Shown here: positions 1 to 11,833 of the stretch, piece by piece
Layout: each line of letters opens with the position of its first letter
How positions within the stretch are numbered: position 1 is the first letter of the stretch
Assembly: GCA_022560025.1 (NCBI GenBank)
Contig: JAFISE010000089.1
Span: 1 to 64,000, forward strand
Direction of reading: 5' to 3'
Source of the DNA: Stagonosporopsis chrysanthemi
Taxonomy: Eukaryota > Ascomycota > Dothideomycetes > Pleosporales > Didymellaceae
DNA: 64,000 nucleotides
The notes under the pieces: model-generated
The model's database searches: none
Seen by the model: the letters and a program-made list of their open reading frames with translations, nothing else
Told to the model about the DNA's origin: nothing
Translations under genes and position numbers: made by a program

Positions 1-760
1 GGCGGCGCGAAGCCCTCGAGCTCCAGGCTGTGCAGGCCGGTCACGCGGCCAAAGGGGAGGAGCAGCTGGCGCTGCAGCGGGAGCGGGACGGCGGCGGCCG
101 TGTCGGCGGGCTCGGCGACGTCGGCCAGGTCTGGGTCGCGCAGGGCAAACGTCGCGCGCAGCCGGTCGTTGAGCATCGGGTAGCTGAGCCCCGAGTAGTA
201 CCATGTCTCTGCGAAGCGGGGCAGGTCGTCGACGAGCAGGACGAGGGCGTGCTCGGGGGCGGCGGCGTGGAAGGGCGCGCTGATCTGCACGAGGGCGTGG
301 TGGTCGGTGAAGCAGTCGGCGCGCCGGTCGGTGCAGACGATGGGCACGAGGCCCTCGGCGGAGAGGTGGTTGACTGCGCATCACTGCATCAGCCATGCGT
401 TCTGTCCGTCCCCCCAAAAATATAAAACATCAAACATCAAACATCAAACATCGCATCCACGCCCAACATACCAGCACTCGGCCACGGCGTCCCCACCTTC
501 ACCGTCCTCACCTCGCGCCTCCACACCCTCCGCGCCTCGCGCCACACCTGCTTGCTCACCCGCAACACGCGCATATCAAACCGATACACCCCCCCAGAAA
601 ACCCCTGGCTCTCCAGCGCCGCGCCCTTTGCCAGCCGGTCCGCGGGCCGGAAGTACAGCGAGTAGACGTGCTCGCGCAGCTCGAGGGGCAGGTCGAGGAA
701 GCGGAAGGGCTGCGGCGCGGGCGCGGGCGCGTCGGGGCGCGAGGGCGTGGGGGAAGCCAT
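1..760 (-). CDS. F-box-like protein, 3' end beyond the window
   Basis: This uncharacterised fungal protein has a short F-box-like head followed by a conserved C-terminal region. Exon 1 (760-472) opens with a Pro/Ala-rich stretch and the F-box-like block FRFLDLPLELREHVYSLYF at about residues 19-37, then the helix MRVLRVSKQVWREARRVW. A GTATGT donor at 471 and a GCGCAG acceptor ending at 374 join TPWPSA to VNHLSAEGLVPIV in phase 1. Exon 2 (373 to the window edge) carries WYYSGLSYPMLNDRL and LQRQLLLPFGRVTGL, blocks I know from fungal F-box-like proteins. The start at 760 sits in a GCCATGG context; an in-frame Met about 20 codons upstream is possible. F-box-like proteins often act as SCF ubiquitin-ligase adaptors, but no partner is visible here. 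The stop codon is not in the window. Confidence 0.75.
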
Positions 761-840
761 GGCGCGGTAGGGCGGCTGGCGCAGGTGTGCGACGTGTGGG
801 ATTGAGTGGAAATGGAACATGCGCTGTGAATAGGGGGAGA

Positions 841-858
841 GGGGGGGGGGGGGGGGGG
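841..858. repeat. 18-base poly-G run
   Basis: This is an uninterrupted run of 18 G on the plus strand, about 80 bases upstream of the chosen start of the leftmost gene, so poly-C in its transcript orientation. It probably lies in the 5' untranslated region. Its length may vary between isolates or be a sequencing artefact. Confidence 0.9.
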
Positions 859-2183
859 AAGCGGTCGGGGGGGGAATTTGCAAAGCGGCGGACGGGGTGC
901 GTGGTGGGGCTCGGGGTTAAGCGCGCAGGTCCGAGCCGAGGCTGAATACCTAGCTTATACGACTTCCGCAAGATTTGACCCAGGTGACGACTCTGAGAGG
1001 GAGGAGAGATAGGACCTAGGTACGGGTACAGTCGCGCCCGTCGATCAAGGACTGCACACAACTGCGCATCTTCAATCTTCCACATGCGCAGTATGTGACC
1101 TGCAGGCCATCCTTCCATCTCCCCCAGGATCCCTCGCGCTCACTCCACCCCATCCCAGGAACTAACCCGACTGGCTGCACACAAACATCATCCCAATAAG
1201 CTGGCCCAGGCGTGTGGAGCTTCTCTATGCGCGCCGGTGGACGGATTCACGCGTCCATACAGTACAATAGGTGCATAGAGCCGTGCACGCGCCTTTTGCA
1301 CACCACGCATTATTGCAGTGATGTGATGTGGTGTGGTGTGGTGTGTGGTGTCCTGGTATCAGCCGCGCACGCCAACCACTGTACACAAGTCACCACCTGC
1401 ACGTCCCAGCTGTGCAACAACAAGTAAACAAGCGAGTAAGCAAGTCAGCAACACTGCGCCTGCATGCACGCATACGCGTCCCATGCCGCGTATGCGCGTA
1501 CACCAGAGCACGACACAACACAACACGACATGGCAGGCGATGACTTGCAACCGTCAGAGATGCGAGAACGACGTCATGCATTATTTCCAACTCCCAATCC
1601 CCACAAACCCTCGACTTCCTACTACTCATACTCATGGGTTCCGTATACGTAACCCCAAGCCTGAAGCACATAATCCAAGCACATCACTGGAACCGCAGAC
1701 GCCAGTGTAGCGTTCCACTCTGCGCGCCTCGGTGCGTCCGTTTGCGGTGTGGTGGTGGGTGGGAGAGGTTTGGAACGCCGAGAGAGAGGGCTTTTGGGCG
1801 TGCTGCGTCATGGCGGGAGATCGGCGCGGCTGTGCGGAGGGTCTGGGTCTGTGATTGGTTGCCGGTCATGGAAAGGGGCGTGTGTGGGCTGTTTGCGTGT
1901 CGATTGCGGGTTAGGTGGTGTTGGTGAGAGGGAGGGTGAAGTGGAGGGGGACTTGTGGTGAAGATGCGAGGCACCGGTGTGAATACTTGGGGTGTGAAGA
2001 GTTGCAACAACCCGTGCTGTAACATCATACAGACTGATACCCATGCTGGCGAAGAGAAAACGTAAAGGCATGAACCTACACACACACGACGAGAAGCGCG
2101 CTTGCTGAACGCGAGACAAAAGCTACATCCGCCCGGGACAAACAACAGTACTTCCACACAAACACACACACGCACACACCATC
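859..2183. other. Intergenic, low-complexity tracts
   Basis: I see no convincing gene. The stretch holds GT/TG-rich sequence near 1318-1350, CA-rich sequence near 2080-2185 and many short open frames without family motifs or splice logic. It should contain the 5' region of the leftmost gene and the 3' region of the next gene, since both are on the minus strand. Confidence 0.6.
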
Positions 2184-3071
2184 TCAAAACGCCTCCCCTT
2201 CAAGCTCCACCCCCAGAACCGCTACACAACTCCCCCGAATCGTGCGCATCGCCTCCTCACACCCCATCCGCCCCGTCTGCTCGCTCCCATTCCACTTGAT
2301 GCCGACAATCTTGCCCGCGCCCTCGCCCTTGAGATCCATGACGACAAACAGCTCTGCGACCTTGAGCCCCGTCCACGCGCGGTGGAAGTGCACCTTGAGC
2401 TTGCCGTTGAAGTCCGGCCCTTCGGAGAAGACGAACCACTGGTCCGCCATGTCCTCTGGGAAGAAGCCCGTGTAGAGCGCGTGGACTTGCGACGGCGGCA
2501 GGAACAGGTCCCATGTGCTGATGCGTGTGTTGTGCGGGAAGGGGGAGGTGGCGTGTGCGTGGCGGGAGACGCGTGAGTGCGTGGACGAGGTCGTGTCTGT
2601 GCTTGACCGGCTCGAGTGGGAGTGATACGAGCGCGTTGAGGAGGCTGGGGATGCGGGCTGGCGCGAGAACTGCCGCGAGATGGGGAGGTCGAGGATGGAG
2701 ATGCCGGAGTCGGTACGGCTGTGCTGGGGCTTGGGCGTGGGCAATGCCAGTGTGGGTGGGGTTTCTGAGATACGCTCGAGCGCTCGGTCTGGCGAGCGGC
2801 GTACGAGCTTTCGTGGGGTGTATGGTGCCTGTGGCTCGGCCATGATGGGGCTCGAGATGTCCAGAAGCCTTTCTCGTCGTGTGATGCGCCGGATGATGGA
2901 CGCCTTCCTGAATGGAAGAGGCTGTGCAGTCTCGACGGCCAGCATGATGGCGAGGTGGAGGGTACAAGCTTTGCGAGCCTTGCTTTCCGGATGGGCGTAC
3001 CTTGGTTCAGGTACAAGCGAAATCGATAGTAGCAAAGAGGTCGAGCTGAGCGACGGATGGGGAAATGCCAT
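2184..3071 (-). CDS. Uncharacterised protein with conserved C-terminal module
   Basis: This is a 295-codon open frame that I cannot assign to a named family. The middle (about residues 85-165) is Ser/Thr/Arg-rich and probably disordered. The C-terminal 120 residues look folded, with WDLFLPPSQVHALYTGFF, ADQWFVFSEGP, LKVHFHRAWTGLKVAELF and GKIVGIKWNGSE, alternating aromatic and charged residues in a way that suggests a small beta-rich domain. The start is uncertain: the first Met is at 3071, but an internal Met at 2945 (MLAVETAQPLPFRK) fits better as a protein start, because the first 42 residues look like translated leader. No signal peptide or membrane segment is evident. Confidence 0.6.
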   Translation of the reverse strand: MAFPHPSLSSTSLLLSISLVPEPRYAHPESKARKACTLHLAIMLAVETAQPLPFRKASIIRRITRRERLLDISSPIMAEPQAPYTPRKLVRRSPDRALERISETPPTLALPTPKPQHSRTDSGISILDLPISRQFSRQPASPASSTRSYHSHSSRSSTDTTSSTHSRVSRHAHATSPFPHNTRISTWDLFLPPSQVHALYTGFFPEDMADQWFVFSEGPDFNGKLKVHFHRAWTGLKVAELFVVMDLKGEGAGKIVGIKWNGSEQTGRMGCEEAMRTIRGSCVAVLGVELEGEAF

Positions 3072-4327
3072 ATATCAGCACATGGGAACCGCGGACCGAA
3101 TTCTCGATCAGCCTCCCCACCACGGTTTTCGTAGGCGGATCGTGAGTACAGCTGATCTTACCCCATTTGAAAGTGTAACATCCCTGTCACGACCTGCCAA
3201 GTGCTGCACGCGCAGTCGAGTCTCAGGGACGGGAGCCCCTCCAGAGGGCGGACAGGGCACCGAACAAGCATAGAAGCCGTGTCTGCTTAGCCGTTCTCAA
3301 GCACTTGCGCTGGCCATGATGAAAGGCCGCCTACGCAGCTTGCTAGCGTTATGGGGTAGACTGCATCCGGCAAACGTCACAGATCTTAGAATTCCGGCCA
3401 GGGCGCCAATGGCGGCAACTAGCACGGACTCGATCGGTATCTTCGGTTCCTTGCGAGGCTGCGACAGCTGTCGCACGGTCCAGAACCACACAGACGGCGA
3501 TACTTTGGTACGCCGCCTCGCGTAGCCCACTGGGCACGAGTCTATCGCTACACATGGTGACCGTTATATAGTCGAGAAGGCCCTCGCGGCATCGCGACTC
3601 CAATCCCTGCGGTTCGTGTGCCGTGCCTCAGCTCAACTTGGATAGAGCGTTCATGGCTGTCGTTCAGCTGCCGATCCAGGCTCGAGAAGTCGACTTCGGC
3701 CCCACATGGCCGAGAACCCCAGAAAAGCTTCCCTCTGCGATTTCAGTCTGATTCCAGACTCCGACCAACGGAATCTTTTCGACAGCTTGCACAACCACTG
3801 GCTTCACCCTCGGATTGGCTGAGCTTGAGAAATCGTAGACCAGATCTGGCTCTGGAGGCCTCAGCTTGTTCAGCCACGAGATCGGACTGGGCGCTCGCGC
3901 AAGTGTGGCCATCCTAAAGCGTGGTAGCGCAGATTAGCTTCTGCGTGTCCCGTGGTCCTGGAGTCTCGGTATCGATGATCTCACGGAGCTGCCGATCTGC
4001 TGCTGTCGCGTTCTTCGGAGAATTGAAGATCAGCTGTCTGTTATCAGGGGAGCCAATCATGTCTTTTGCGACAAGGTGTTACACCTGCATGATTATCATC
4101 AATCACCGATCAACGATGAATCCACCGCCTGTCCTACAATAGGTCCAAAGGATGCTACTGCTAGGACGCTGCCAGGATGCTGCCAAGATGCACAGATTAG
4201 AAGGGATTGGTAACGCAATGCGTCAGCTAAAGCAAAATTTGTCAAGTCAAGTAGTTGGTGCTTGCGGTGTCTGATTTGGTTGGAAATTTTGAGCTGGCCG
4301 ACAGCCGCAATTGGTCTATCAGCTATC
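3072..4327. other. Intergenic, possible small minus-strand frame
   Basis: No supported gene. A minus-strand frame at 3912-3664 begins MATLARAPSPISWLNKL and has protein-like composition for about 80 residues, but I find no partner exon or family. Another at 3530-3297 is equally isolated. Near 4150-4190 there is a short imperfect direct repeat of an 'aggatgctgccaagatg'-type unit. Confidence 0.4.
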
Positions 4328-5939
4328 TTATTCTTGATAGGTGATGGTCTTCGTTCTTAGGAACTCTTCAATACCCCAGTTGCCGTTGAAGCGACCGAAG
4401 CCACTTGCCTTCGCTCCGCCATGTGGCAGCGTCCATTCGTCGTGGACAGTCATCGAGTTGATGTGTACAGCACTGCGTCTGGTCAGCTTGAGGTAGCCCG
4501 CGCCGCGCGCCTTGAGGACTTACCCGGTTTCGATCTGCTTCGCGATGCGCAGCCCACGGCCGAGATTTTCGGTGAACACGGCACCAGAAAGGCCGTAGTC
4601 GGTGTCATTGGCAATCTCGATGGCTTCCTCCTCAGTTTCGAACTCGATGAGGGATACAGAAGGACCGAAAGACTCCGTGTAGAAGAGGTCCATCTCCTTC
4701 TTCACGCCATCGACGATGACGGGACGCATCCTTGTGCTGGAAGGCTCTTGAGTATCGGGGTGAACCTCGTCTTTCTTGTGGTCACCATGGACAACCTTGG
4801 CGCCCTTGCTCACAGCGTCAGAGATCAACTTCTTGTTCTTGTCAACTGCGGCAGACATGACAGTGACTGGTGCCGGCTTGTCACCTCCAAAGATGCCCTC
4901 AACAGCACCCTTGAAAGCCTCGAGGAACTGTGGCTTGATACTCTTGTGCACAAGAACCCTTTCTGAGCTCATGCAAATCTGACCAGAGTGCAGGAAAGCA
5001 CCAAGGGCACACTGTGTAGCAGCCTTTTGTAAATCTGCATCGGCGCATACAATGGCACTCGCCTTGCCACCAAGCTCCATCAGGACGGGCTTGAGGTTCT
5101 TGCCCGCTTGGGAAGAGATGATGCGACCAACAGCCGTAGAGCCCGTGAAATTGATCTTCTTGATGGCGGGATCTTCAATCAGGGCGGATGTGACCTTTGC
5201 AGCGTCCTCAGGTCGATGGAATATCACGTTGACAACACCTGCAGGAAGACCAGCTTCGGTCAAGACGTTGCCAATAGCCCACCATGTACGGGGGCAGAAC
5301 TCTGATCTGACACAATTAGCTGGTTCAATGCCTGATTCCTGCCACGGTGACCTACCCTTTAAAAACAACTGTGTTCCCTGCTGCCAGAGGAAACAGGATT
5401 GAGCGCATGCCCAGGATGTAGGGGGCATTCCTATGAGGTGATTAGTGTGCTGGTTGTCTTTCAGTCAACACTTTGACCTACCAGGGTGCGATGGCAAGGA
5501 CTACGCCCAATGGCTCCTTGACAATCAACGCAGCCGTGCCTTCTGCTTCGCAGATAGGGATGTGGCCCATGACTGTGCTCAGCCGCCCCGCGACATCTCG
5601 CAGCATGTCGGCGCACTTGGGGACGTTGAACCCACTGCTGAAAGCATCAGCAGCACCCGTCTCGGTCTTCATGTAATCGGCAAGCTCGCCTGCTCGAGAT
5701 TCAATGATGTCGGCAGCCTTCATAAAGATGTCGCGCTTCGCAGCCGGCTTCACTTTTGCCCACGCGGGGAATGCAGCCTGCGCTGCTGAAGTGGCATTTT
5801 TAGCGTCTTCCAGGGAGGCACTTGAGGACTGCCAGATCTGCTTGTGCGAAGAAGGCGAGGTGACCGAGAAAGTTGTCGCGGTGGTGATCTCCTTCCCATT
5901 GATGAGGAGGGGCACTGTGTAAGAAGATTCTGTAGCCAT
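4328..5939 (-). CDS. Aldehyde dehydrogenase, salicylaldehyde/vanillin dehydrogenase type
   Basis: This NAD(P)-dependent aldehyde dehydrogenase probably oxidises an aromatic aldehyde to its acid in the cytosol. Four exons fit in phase: 5939-5482, 5430-5356, 5306-4524 and 4472-4328, giving 486 residues, normal for the family. The small second exon restores the cofactor-binding core: NAPYILGMRSILFPL and GNTVVFKGSE. The catalytic glutamate is Glu255 in LMELGGKAS and the nucleophile Cys289 in HSGQICMSSERV. FTGSTAVG matches the cofactor turn, and the last exon gives HDEWTLPHGGAKASGFGRF, the usual C-terminal signature. The general layout, including MLRDVAGR and the early PLLINGKE, is like fungal salicylaldehyde dehydrogenases; the exact substrate is inference. 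It is followed 1.3 kb away by a divergently oriented Zn2Cys6 regulator and then a dead MFS permease, which could be remains of a small catabolic locus. Confidence 0.93.
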
Positions 5940-7260
5940 CTTGTTTAGATGAGGGGTTCGGAAGTGGAAGAACGAAGATTGCAGAGAGTCTCAGGGTGAG
6001 TCGCAAGGTTGCATAAACTCATCGATGGAGTTAAGCATGCCGCTCCGCTTCCGCTGCATCGTCAAAACGGCTTAGCGACGGCCTGTGTGGCGATGTGGAG
6101 GTCCCGGGCTGCGAACGACCGCATCTGATGACAAAGAATAAGTGGGGCACCGGGACGTGGAGACACAAACAACTTCAGCATTATCATCCAGCATCGAGGT
6201 GCAACAGCGATTGTGGGACGTCTAGAGGATCATATGTCTGCAAGTGGTTGTTTGAATTGATAGGCTGTCTGTCTGGTCTGCATCCGTCATGTTTCAGTGT
6301 AAGTGAACAGAATATAAGAGCCCGTCAAACTGGGGATTCCTCAAGCTCGTCTTCTCTTCTTTCTCAAGGATGGAGCCTACTGTATACCCTGAAAGGCGCA
6401 CATGCTTATACCGATTATCGGGAAGTCGCCATCGATCGAATTGCATCCGCAGGCAAAGTGTACTTTTCCTTTGGCGGGCGATCTCGCAGCACAGGTTGAG
6501 AAAGTACTTGAAGCACATGGAATCGCGGACAGGGCTCATATTCTACAGCCTTGCGTGAACACAGGTTTCTGGGCCTCAGATGACACAGAACTCAGATTAA
6601 CGTCTTTACACTTGCGTGTTGCAGTGTAGCTTCAGAATGATTCCTAGGCTTCGAACTTTGAGTCTTCCATGAAATGATGCGGCACCCTGCAGTCCTTTAC
6701 ACTGCCAGAAGTTCAAAGTGCTTACACTAATGCGCCTCCACCGGAACAACCAGACTGTCGTCAATGCAAGAGGTAGATTCTTCGTGTAATCGTCCGATCA
6801 CGTGACAAGCCCGGAATCGTTTCCGAGTCTGACTGTACCAGACAGTGTACTCATGGGGTCCGCATACTGTACCCTACGACAGGGTCAAATTCGATTGAGA
6901 GTTGAATCCAGTCTCTTGTGCTCGGGAGGGGTAAGCAATAAGGGCCCGTTCATTGCTAATGGCATGGTGTCTGCCAACAGTACAGAGCGGAGCTCCTTCC
7001 GATCGTATCCGCCGACTTGCTCTTCGACGTAAAGACTCTTTGTAGTAAGCTATAATGTCTTCCACCGCTCCTCGTAGCTGTCATGTTGCTCGCTGGACTC
7101 GCCGACAATACGAGCTGCGACGTGGTACAGGCGGCAACACGAAAGAATGCGAGGCGGGGCCAGCGCAGCTTGAAGGATCATGCGCGCCATCGCCTCGTCG
7201 TTTTCTATGATCAGTCTTCCCAGCGCCATCCGAAGCTAATGACTCCCGCAGTTCCTGTAC
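5940..7260. other. Intergenic between divergent aldehyde dehydrogenase and regulator
   Basis: No gene found. The two flanking genes diverge from this 1.3 kb stretch, so it should carry both promoters. The short open frames at 6095-6630 and 6802-7065 show no domain, no consistent splice partners and overlapping alternatives on both strands. Confidence 0.5.
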
Positions 7261-9511
7261 ATGATGGAGAGCAGTTTCGATCGCTCTTCCGACGGACAGA
7301 GTGTGTCTTCATCTTCGAAGCGGCTTCCTGTCAATCCTCGCCGGCATAAAGTCGCTCCGGACCAACGCAAGCGCGTGATCAGAGCGTGGGTGCTCCCCAA
7401 CAAGCTTCTTGAGAACTCGACTCGAAGAATGTTGTCTCATAGCGGCCCATGCTGCGGTTAGCCTGATTGAAGTGAAGGTCCTGTGCTGACATCCTTGCGT
7501 AGATGCAACGCATGCAATAACCGCCGCGTGAAGTGTACAGGCGCGCAGCCGTGCGAGAGATGTATAAAGACGTCGCGAGCATGCGAATACACGGCTTCTG
7601 AGACAGATCGAGCATCAATAAAAGACGAGTTGGGGCGGCTACGAGCTCGTTGTGCTGCCTTGGAAGAAGGCGTTGCCACGATCGCGCCACAGCAGGCGCC
7701 ACATCTGCTTCGCCAATTGAATCGTGGTGAGCTGCCAAACTGGGCTGATGCTGTCTCTTCCTCTCCAGGATCGCCCGTCACCAACCAATCCGATGATGGC
7801 AAAGGGCGTCTGCTGCACGATTCCGATGGTTTCATTAGATATCTTGGCGAGTCGTCGGGCGCAACCTTTCTCGATCAGCTAAAAGAGTTTATACGCACTC
7901 TTACGGGATCAATGACCTTTGTGCCTGGCTCTGAGGATGGTTCGGCTTTTGTGGACTCGGTCGGGTCTTACCAAACGTATGACTCTAGACCGCTGCCGAA
8001 CCCCGTCGTCGACGCCCATTGGCTGCCTTCACAGCGGGAGATGGGGCAGATGCTTCGAGAACTTCGTCAATATATACAGGACGGAAATGGTGCCTTCAGA
8101 TCAGGGGGCGTACATTGGTGGGGGGATCTCAGCAACCCTCCAATGCCCCCCGCAAGCCCAACGTCGTTCGACATGACAGCGATCAATGATACAAATCGAC
8201 ACTTGGCGTTTTACAATGCTTGCTTTGCATTGTCGGTCTTGATAAGAAAGCGCTCTCCCCAGTTGCAAGACTACCAGTCTGGTCAGACGTACTTCAAACG
8301 TGCTCGAATGTTGTTGGGCAGTCCCATGGACACGGTCCACTTTACCTTGAACGATGTGCCTGCTCTGTCGTTGATGGGATTCTATCTCATCGAAGTCAAT
8401 CGAAGAGATACCGCGTACATGTATGTAAGTTTAGCCGTTCACACAGCGATCATTCATGGCTCGTTCAGGCATGCAACCGACGAAGCTAGCAAGCGAGTGT
8501 TCTGGACGCTGTACATCATGGACAGGTGGATAAGTATGCTCATGGGGAGGCCTCCAATTATACCGGATGAGGCGATCCGGCTTCCGCTTCCAGCTGCCGA
8601 CCCGTAAGTCAATCCTGCATTGCTTTACATAAAACGCATATACTAAGTTCGGCAGGTTGTTACCTCCATGTGTGGGTCTGCGTGCGAATATCGAGCTTGC
8701 CAGAATATCGGGATATATTGTTCGCGAGACTTACCGTATAGCGCCTCGTTATCCTAGGGCCGCAGACTCTGAGAATTGCATCAATGAGGCACTAAGAAAG
8801 CTCCGACGTTGGCACTTGCAACTGCCGGCGGAGCTTGAGCTCAAGCAATCTTCTGGTCAACCACTGCTTGACCCAGCTTGCTGCGCGCTGCATATGAGCT
8901 ACAATCAGCTTATCATATTGACCACACGACCCGTTCTCTTTGCTGCTATCAAGAAGCGAATCGCGCAACGAATGCTGAATGAAACAAGCTCCGTTGATGG
9001 ACATGTGCACGAGCGACACACCCGCTCATGCACGGAGGCGGCACAGCGCAACCTGCAGCTTGCTCGCCTCCTTCAGTCTACAAGTGGGACTTGGCTGCAA
9101 TCTGGTTTACACTTCTTGTTCAACGCTGCCGTTGTACTGTTGCTACACCGAATCTACTCCGCGCACAAAGACGTGGTCGAGCCAAGCTCTGCAATCGAAG
9201 GCCAGTATAGTGCAGACATCGGGTTCGCCATCAGTATCTTTGAGCAGGAGGCCAAAGTCGGCACAAATTATCCGCAGGATTGCTGTAGGGTCCTGCAGGA
9301 TTTGAAGGCGCTGACCGACCGATACACGGCCATGCAACAGCGACAGCATCTGCAGCAGTGGTCGGATTTCCCTGCATCGATTTCTGATGTGGCTTCTTCG
9401 TCTCAACAAGGATCTTTACAAGGATCAGAACGTGTTCACAACGTCTATGAATCTTTGATGACATGGGCCTCGACTGACAGTCTACAATTGCAAGACGTCT
9501 TGCATATGTAG
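7261..9511 (+). CDS. Zn2Cys6 transcription factor with fungal-specific regulator domain
   Basis: This is a nuclear, DNA-binding regulator of 693 residues in three exons: 7261-7385, 7503-8603 and 8656-9511. The first intron (GT at 7386, AG at 7502) falls inside the zinc cluster: exon 1 supplies VAPDQRKRVIRA and exon 2 CNACNNRRVKCTG, giving the full spacing C-x2-C-x6-C-x5-C-x2-C-x6-C at about residues 43-69. A basic/hydrophobic linker (LGRLRARCAALEEGV) follows and could form a short coiled coil for dimerisation. The middle carries the fungal_trans region: FALSVLIRKRSP, YFKRARMLLG, then SKRVFWTLYIMDRWISMLMG and RPPIIPDEAIRLPLP. The start is the first of two adjacent ATGs at 7261. Its position between an aldehyde dehydrogenase and a decayed MFS transporter suggests a local pathway regulator, which is inference. 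Confidence 0.9.
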
Positions 9512-10190
9512 GTTCGGCAATATCGCTTGGATTGAGGTGTGCCTTGTCCAGGGTTCTGGCGTTCTGGGCGAACCCTCAGTATCAGACCGACGCTCAAGTC
9601 AGCACACGGACACCATACGCGAAGCTGGGCTTCTTCACAGGCGCACACAATTATGACAACCCACAAAACTCACGCGTGGGTGATTCCAGCGCCGTGATTT
9701 GCCCTCGGCATGATTACCCGGCTTGGTCCGGTTTAGATTTCGGAAACTCGATATACACGATTCAGGGTCTATTATCGTACGCTTGGCGTGGCTCGAATCG
9801 AAACTGCCGGTGGGAATGTTTGATTAGTCATCGTAGTTGTTGCCTCGCCGAAGAATAGGATGAGCAAGCTAAAGCAGGTTCACTGATTGTGGCTTCTTTG
9901 GGTTGAGGATGTCAGTGGCTGAGGATCGCGAGCAGAGTCCCGGCTTACGAACAAGCTGATATGACGAGAATCATGCACGATGTTCACAGTGCTGTGTTAT
10001 TCTTTCACCAACCTTGTGTGTTACGAGACCAATGATCCAGTAGAAAACGGACAGAATCAGTTGAGACTAGCAGCCATACCCTTCCATCCGACAGCTATCG
10101 TATTGAATATGCAACAAGTGTGAGTGCAAGTACGATGCCTGCAGATGAACCAGAATGCATATTGAGTGCTCGACGCGTCAAATCGAAAGA
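9512..10190. other. Intergenic after the regulator gene
   Basis: No supported gene. A plus-strand frame at 9532-9858 has no recognisable domain and lies directly behind the regulator's stop codon, so it is most likely 3' untranslated sequence. Confidence 0.5.
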
Positions 10191-11585
10191 TTGACATGGG
10201 CCTTTTACCCTTTCTGTCGACTTCGTGCTTATTCGATGGATTGGATCGGTCAAATGCGGGCAATGCTGAGATCCAAGACAAGCTCTACGTCCAAAAGAGA
10301 AGATCTGGTGGCTGATGCATGCATAGACTACAGTACAGAGATAGGGGTAATGTCGGACAATCTGAATGTAGCATAACCGCTCTTCTTCGTCATATCTGTG
10401 CTGCTACAGCCACCATCGGTGGCCATGAAAATATCGCTTGGAACAAATCATTGGATCGCGATCATGGCTTAACAATGTTTCTCTAGAAGCGGCACATTTT
10501 AACGGGCAGGTGGCGCACTTTGTTCTGGGAGCATTCAGGCAAGCATCCTTGATTGCCATTGGGCTAATCGTCGGTGCGTTCGAGGCTATATTCTTCCCCG
10601 CTGCTATTACGTACTTCCCAATCTTCTACTGCACCTTCGATCAGGAGTCCGCTTCACCCTCTTCTACAGACACGGGGCAGTAACCGTCAATATGTTGCGA
10701 CACGCCTCCTTCACGACAATGTCGCCTCGGCGGGACAGAGAAGCGGTGGCGACACCTCCGAGAAACAAAGACTATCGATGCGAGATTAAGGAAGGCACTC
10801 GGAGACTGGACGCCATGGTGCAACATCTGCACCAGCCTACCTAGCCAAGCTTTCAGTGTCGTGTCACCTTTAATTGTATGAAGGCTGGGTTACTCCTCGC
10901 TCCGGACGAATCTGGTAAACCTACATTACTCATCCGTGGTCAACTTAGATGCTGACTGACTACCTAGTGGGCAAAGAAGTCCGTCTCTCCGTACGCATAT
11001 GGAGCAAACCTCTTTGCACTCAATTTGCTTTCATATGATGTGACGAATCGGTGTATTGCTAGTAGGGCTCGTACACACTGTTATCGGCGACCAGGGTTCG
11101 ATATGATGAGCTCTGCATTCTGTTCGCAGGAAATTACGTGCCTGGTCCTTTGACAAGGGTTTGGCTCAGCAGAACACACTTGGTGCGTCATCCAACGAAA
11201 GCAAAGAAAGGCAGTACTGACCGAATCAGAGCCCGAAAAACGCTCCCTAGTCCTTGGTATTAACGGATCCAGCAATCTCGCTGGAGCGATTGACGGTCGG
11301 CTTCTGAAGCAAAGATACGCTCCAGCATATCACCCTCCATTCTATGTCACTCTCGGCTGCGTTACGACGGCTTTGCTCGGATACACGTCGTACCGGTTCA
11401 CGCTGCAAGTGGTGGATAAGAAGAACGCCGACAAAGTTGCGAGTAAAGACGCAGCGCAAATTGAGACAGCATACGAAGGAGCTCGTTTCATTTGGCCGAT
11501 CAGCTCTACACAAAAGAAACACGCTTCTTTGTGCGGTACGCTTATCGCAGATGGACATCTTAATATGGCCTCTAACAGGTCACTG
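10191..11585 (+). pseudogene. Relic of an MFS permease, allantoate/nicotinate permease-like
   Basis: Pieces of one major facilitator transporter lie in order but in different frames with stops. From about 10207: LLPFLSTSCLFDGLDRSNAG and NAEIQDKLYV, the first helix and the DRSNxGNA signature. From about 10355: NVA-stop-PLFFVISVLL, the second helix. At 10500-10640: LIVGAFEAIFFPAAITYF, the helix-4 signature of the Dal5/Tna1-type group. After a degenerate centre, 11252-11440 gives VLGINGSSNLAGAIDG, PPFYVTLGCVTTALLGY and a lysine-rich cytoplasmic tail, matching helices 11-12. In-frame stops at 10315 and 10373 and loss of helices 5-10 show it cannot encode a working transporter. Helix signatures are seen in the sequence; family placement is from recall, and a partial functional gene is very unlikely. 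Confidence 0.75.
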
Positions 11586-11833
11586 TCGGAGGACGTTTAA
11601 GCCTATTAAGCCAGAAGCCCTGCATGGTGACGCGAGTCTGTGCCCTTGTGGCATTCAAAGCAGGTCATCGTTCGGGTGCGGAACCTTCTCCGCTCCGCTG
11701 CTGTGCAACCCAGTTGGTGTAAACAAATCATCTCCATTCCTCGTCACTCTCGAAAACCCATGTTGAGATCCCTTCACAAGCCACTTGACATGATCCTTTG
11801 CCCACATTGCGCGTTCTCACTCGCTGTACGATC

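Noticed and set aside
3664..3912. 82-codon minus-strand frame with protein-like composition
   Set aside because: No homologous family, no partner exon and no support for translation; kept only as a note in the intergenic entry.
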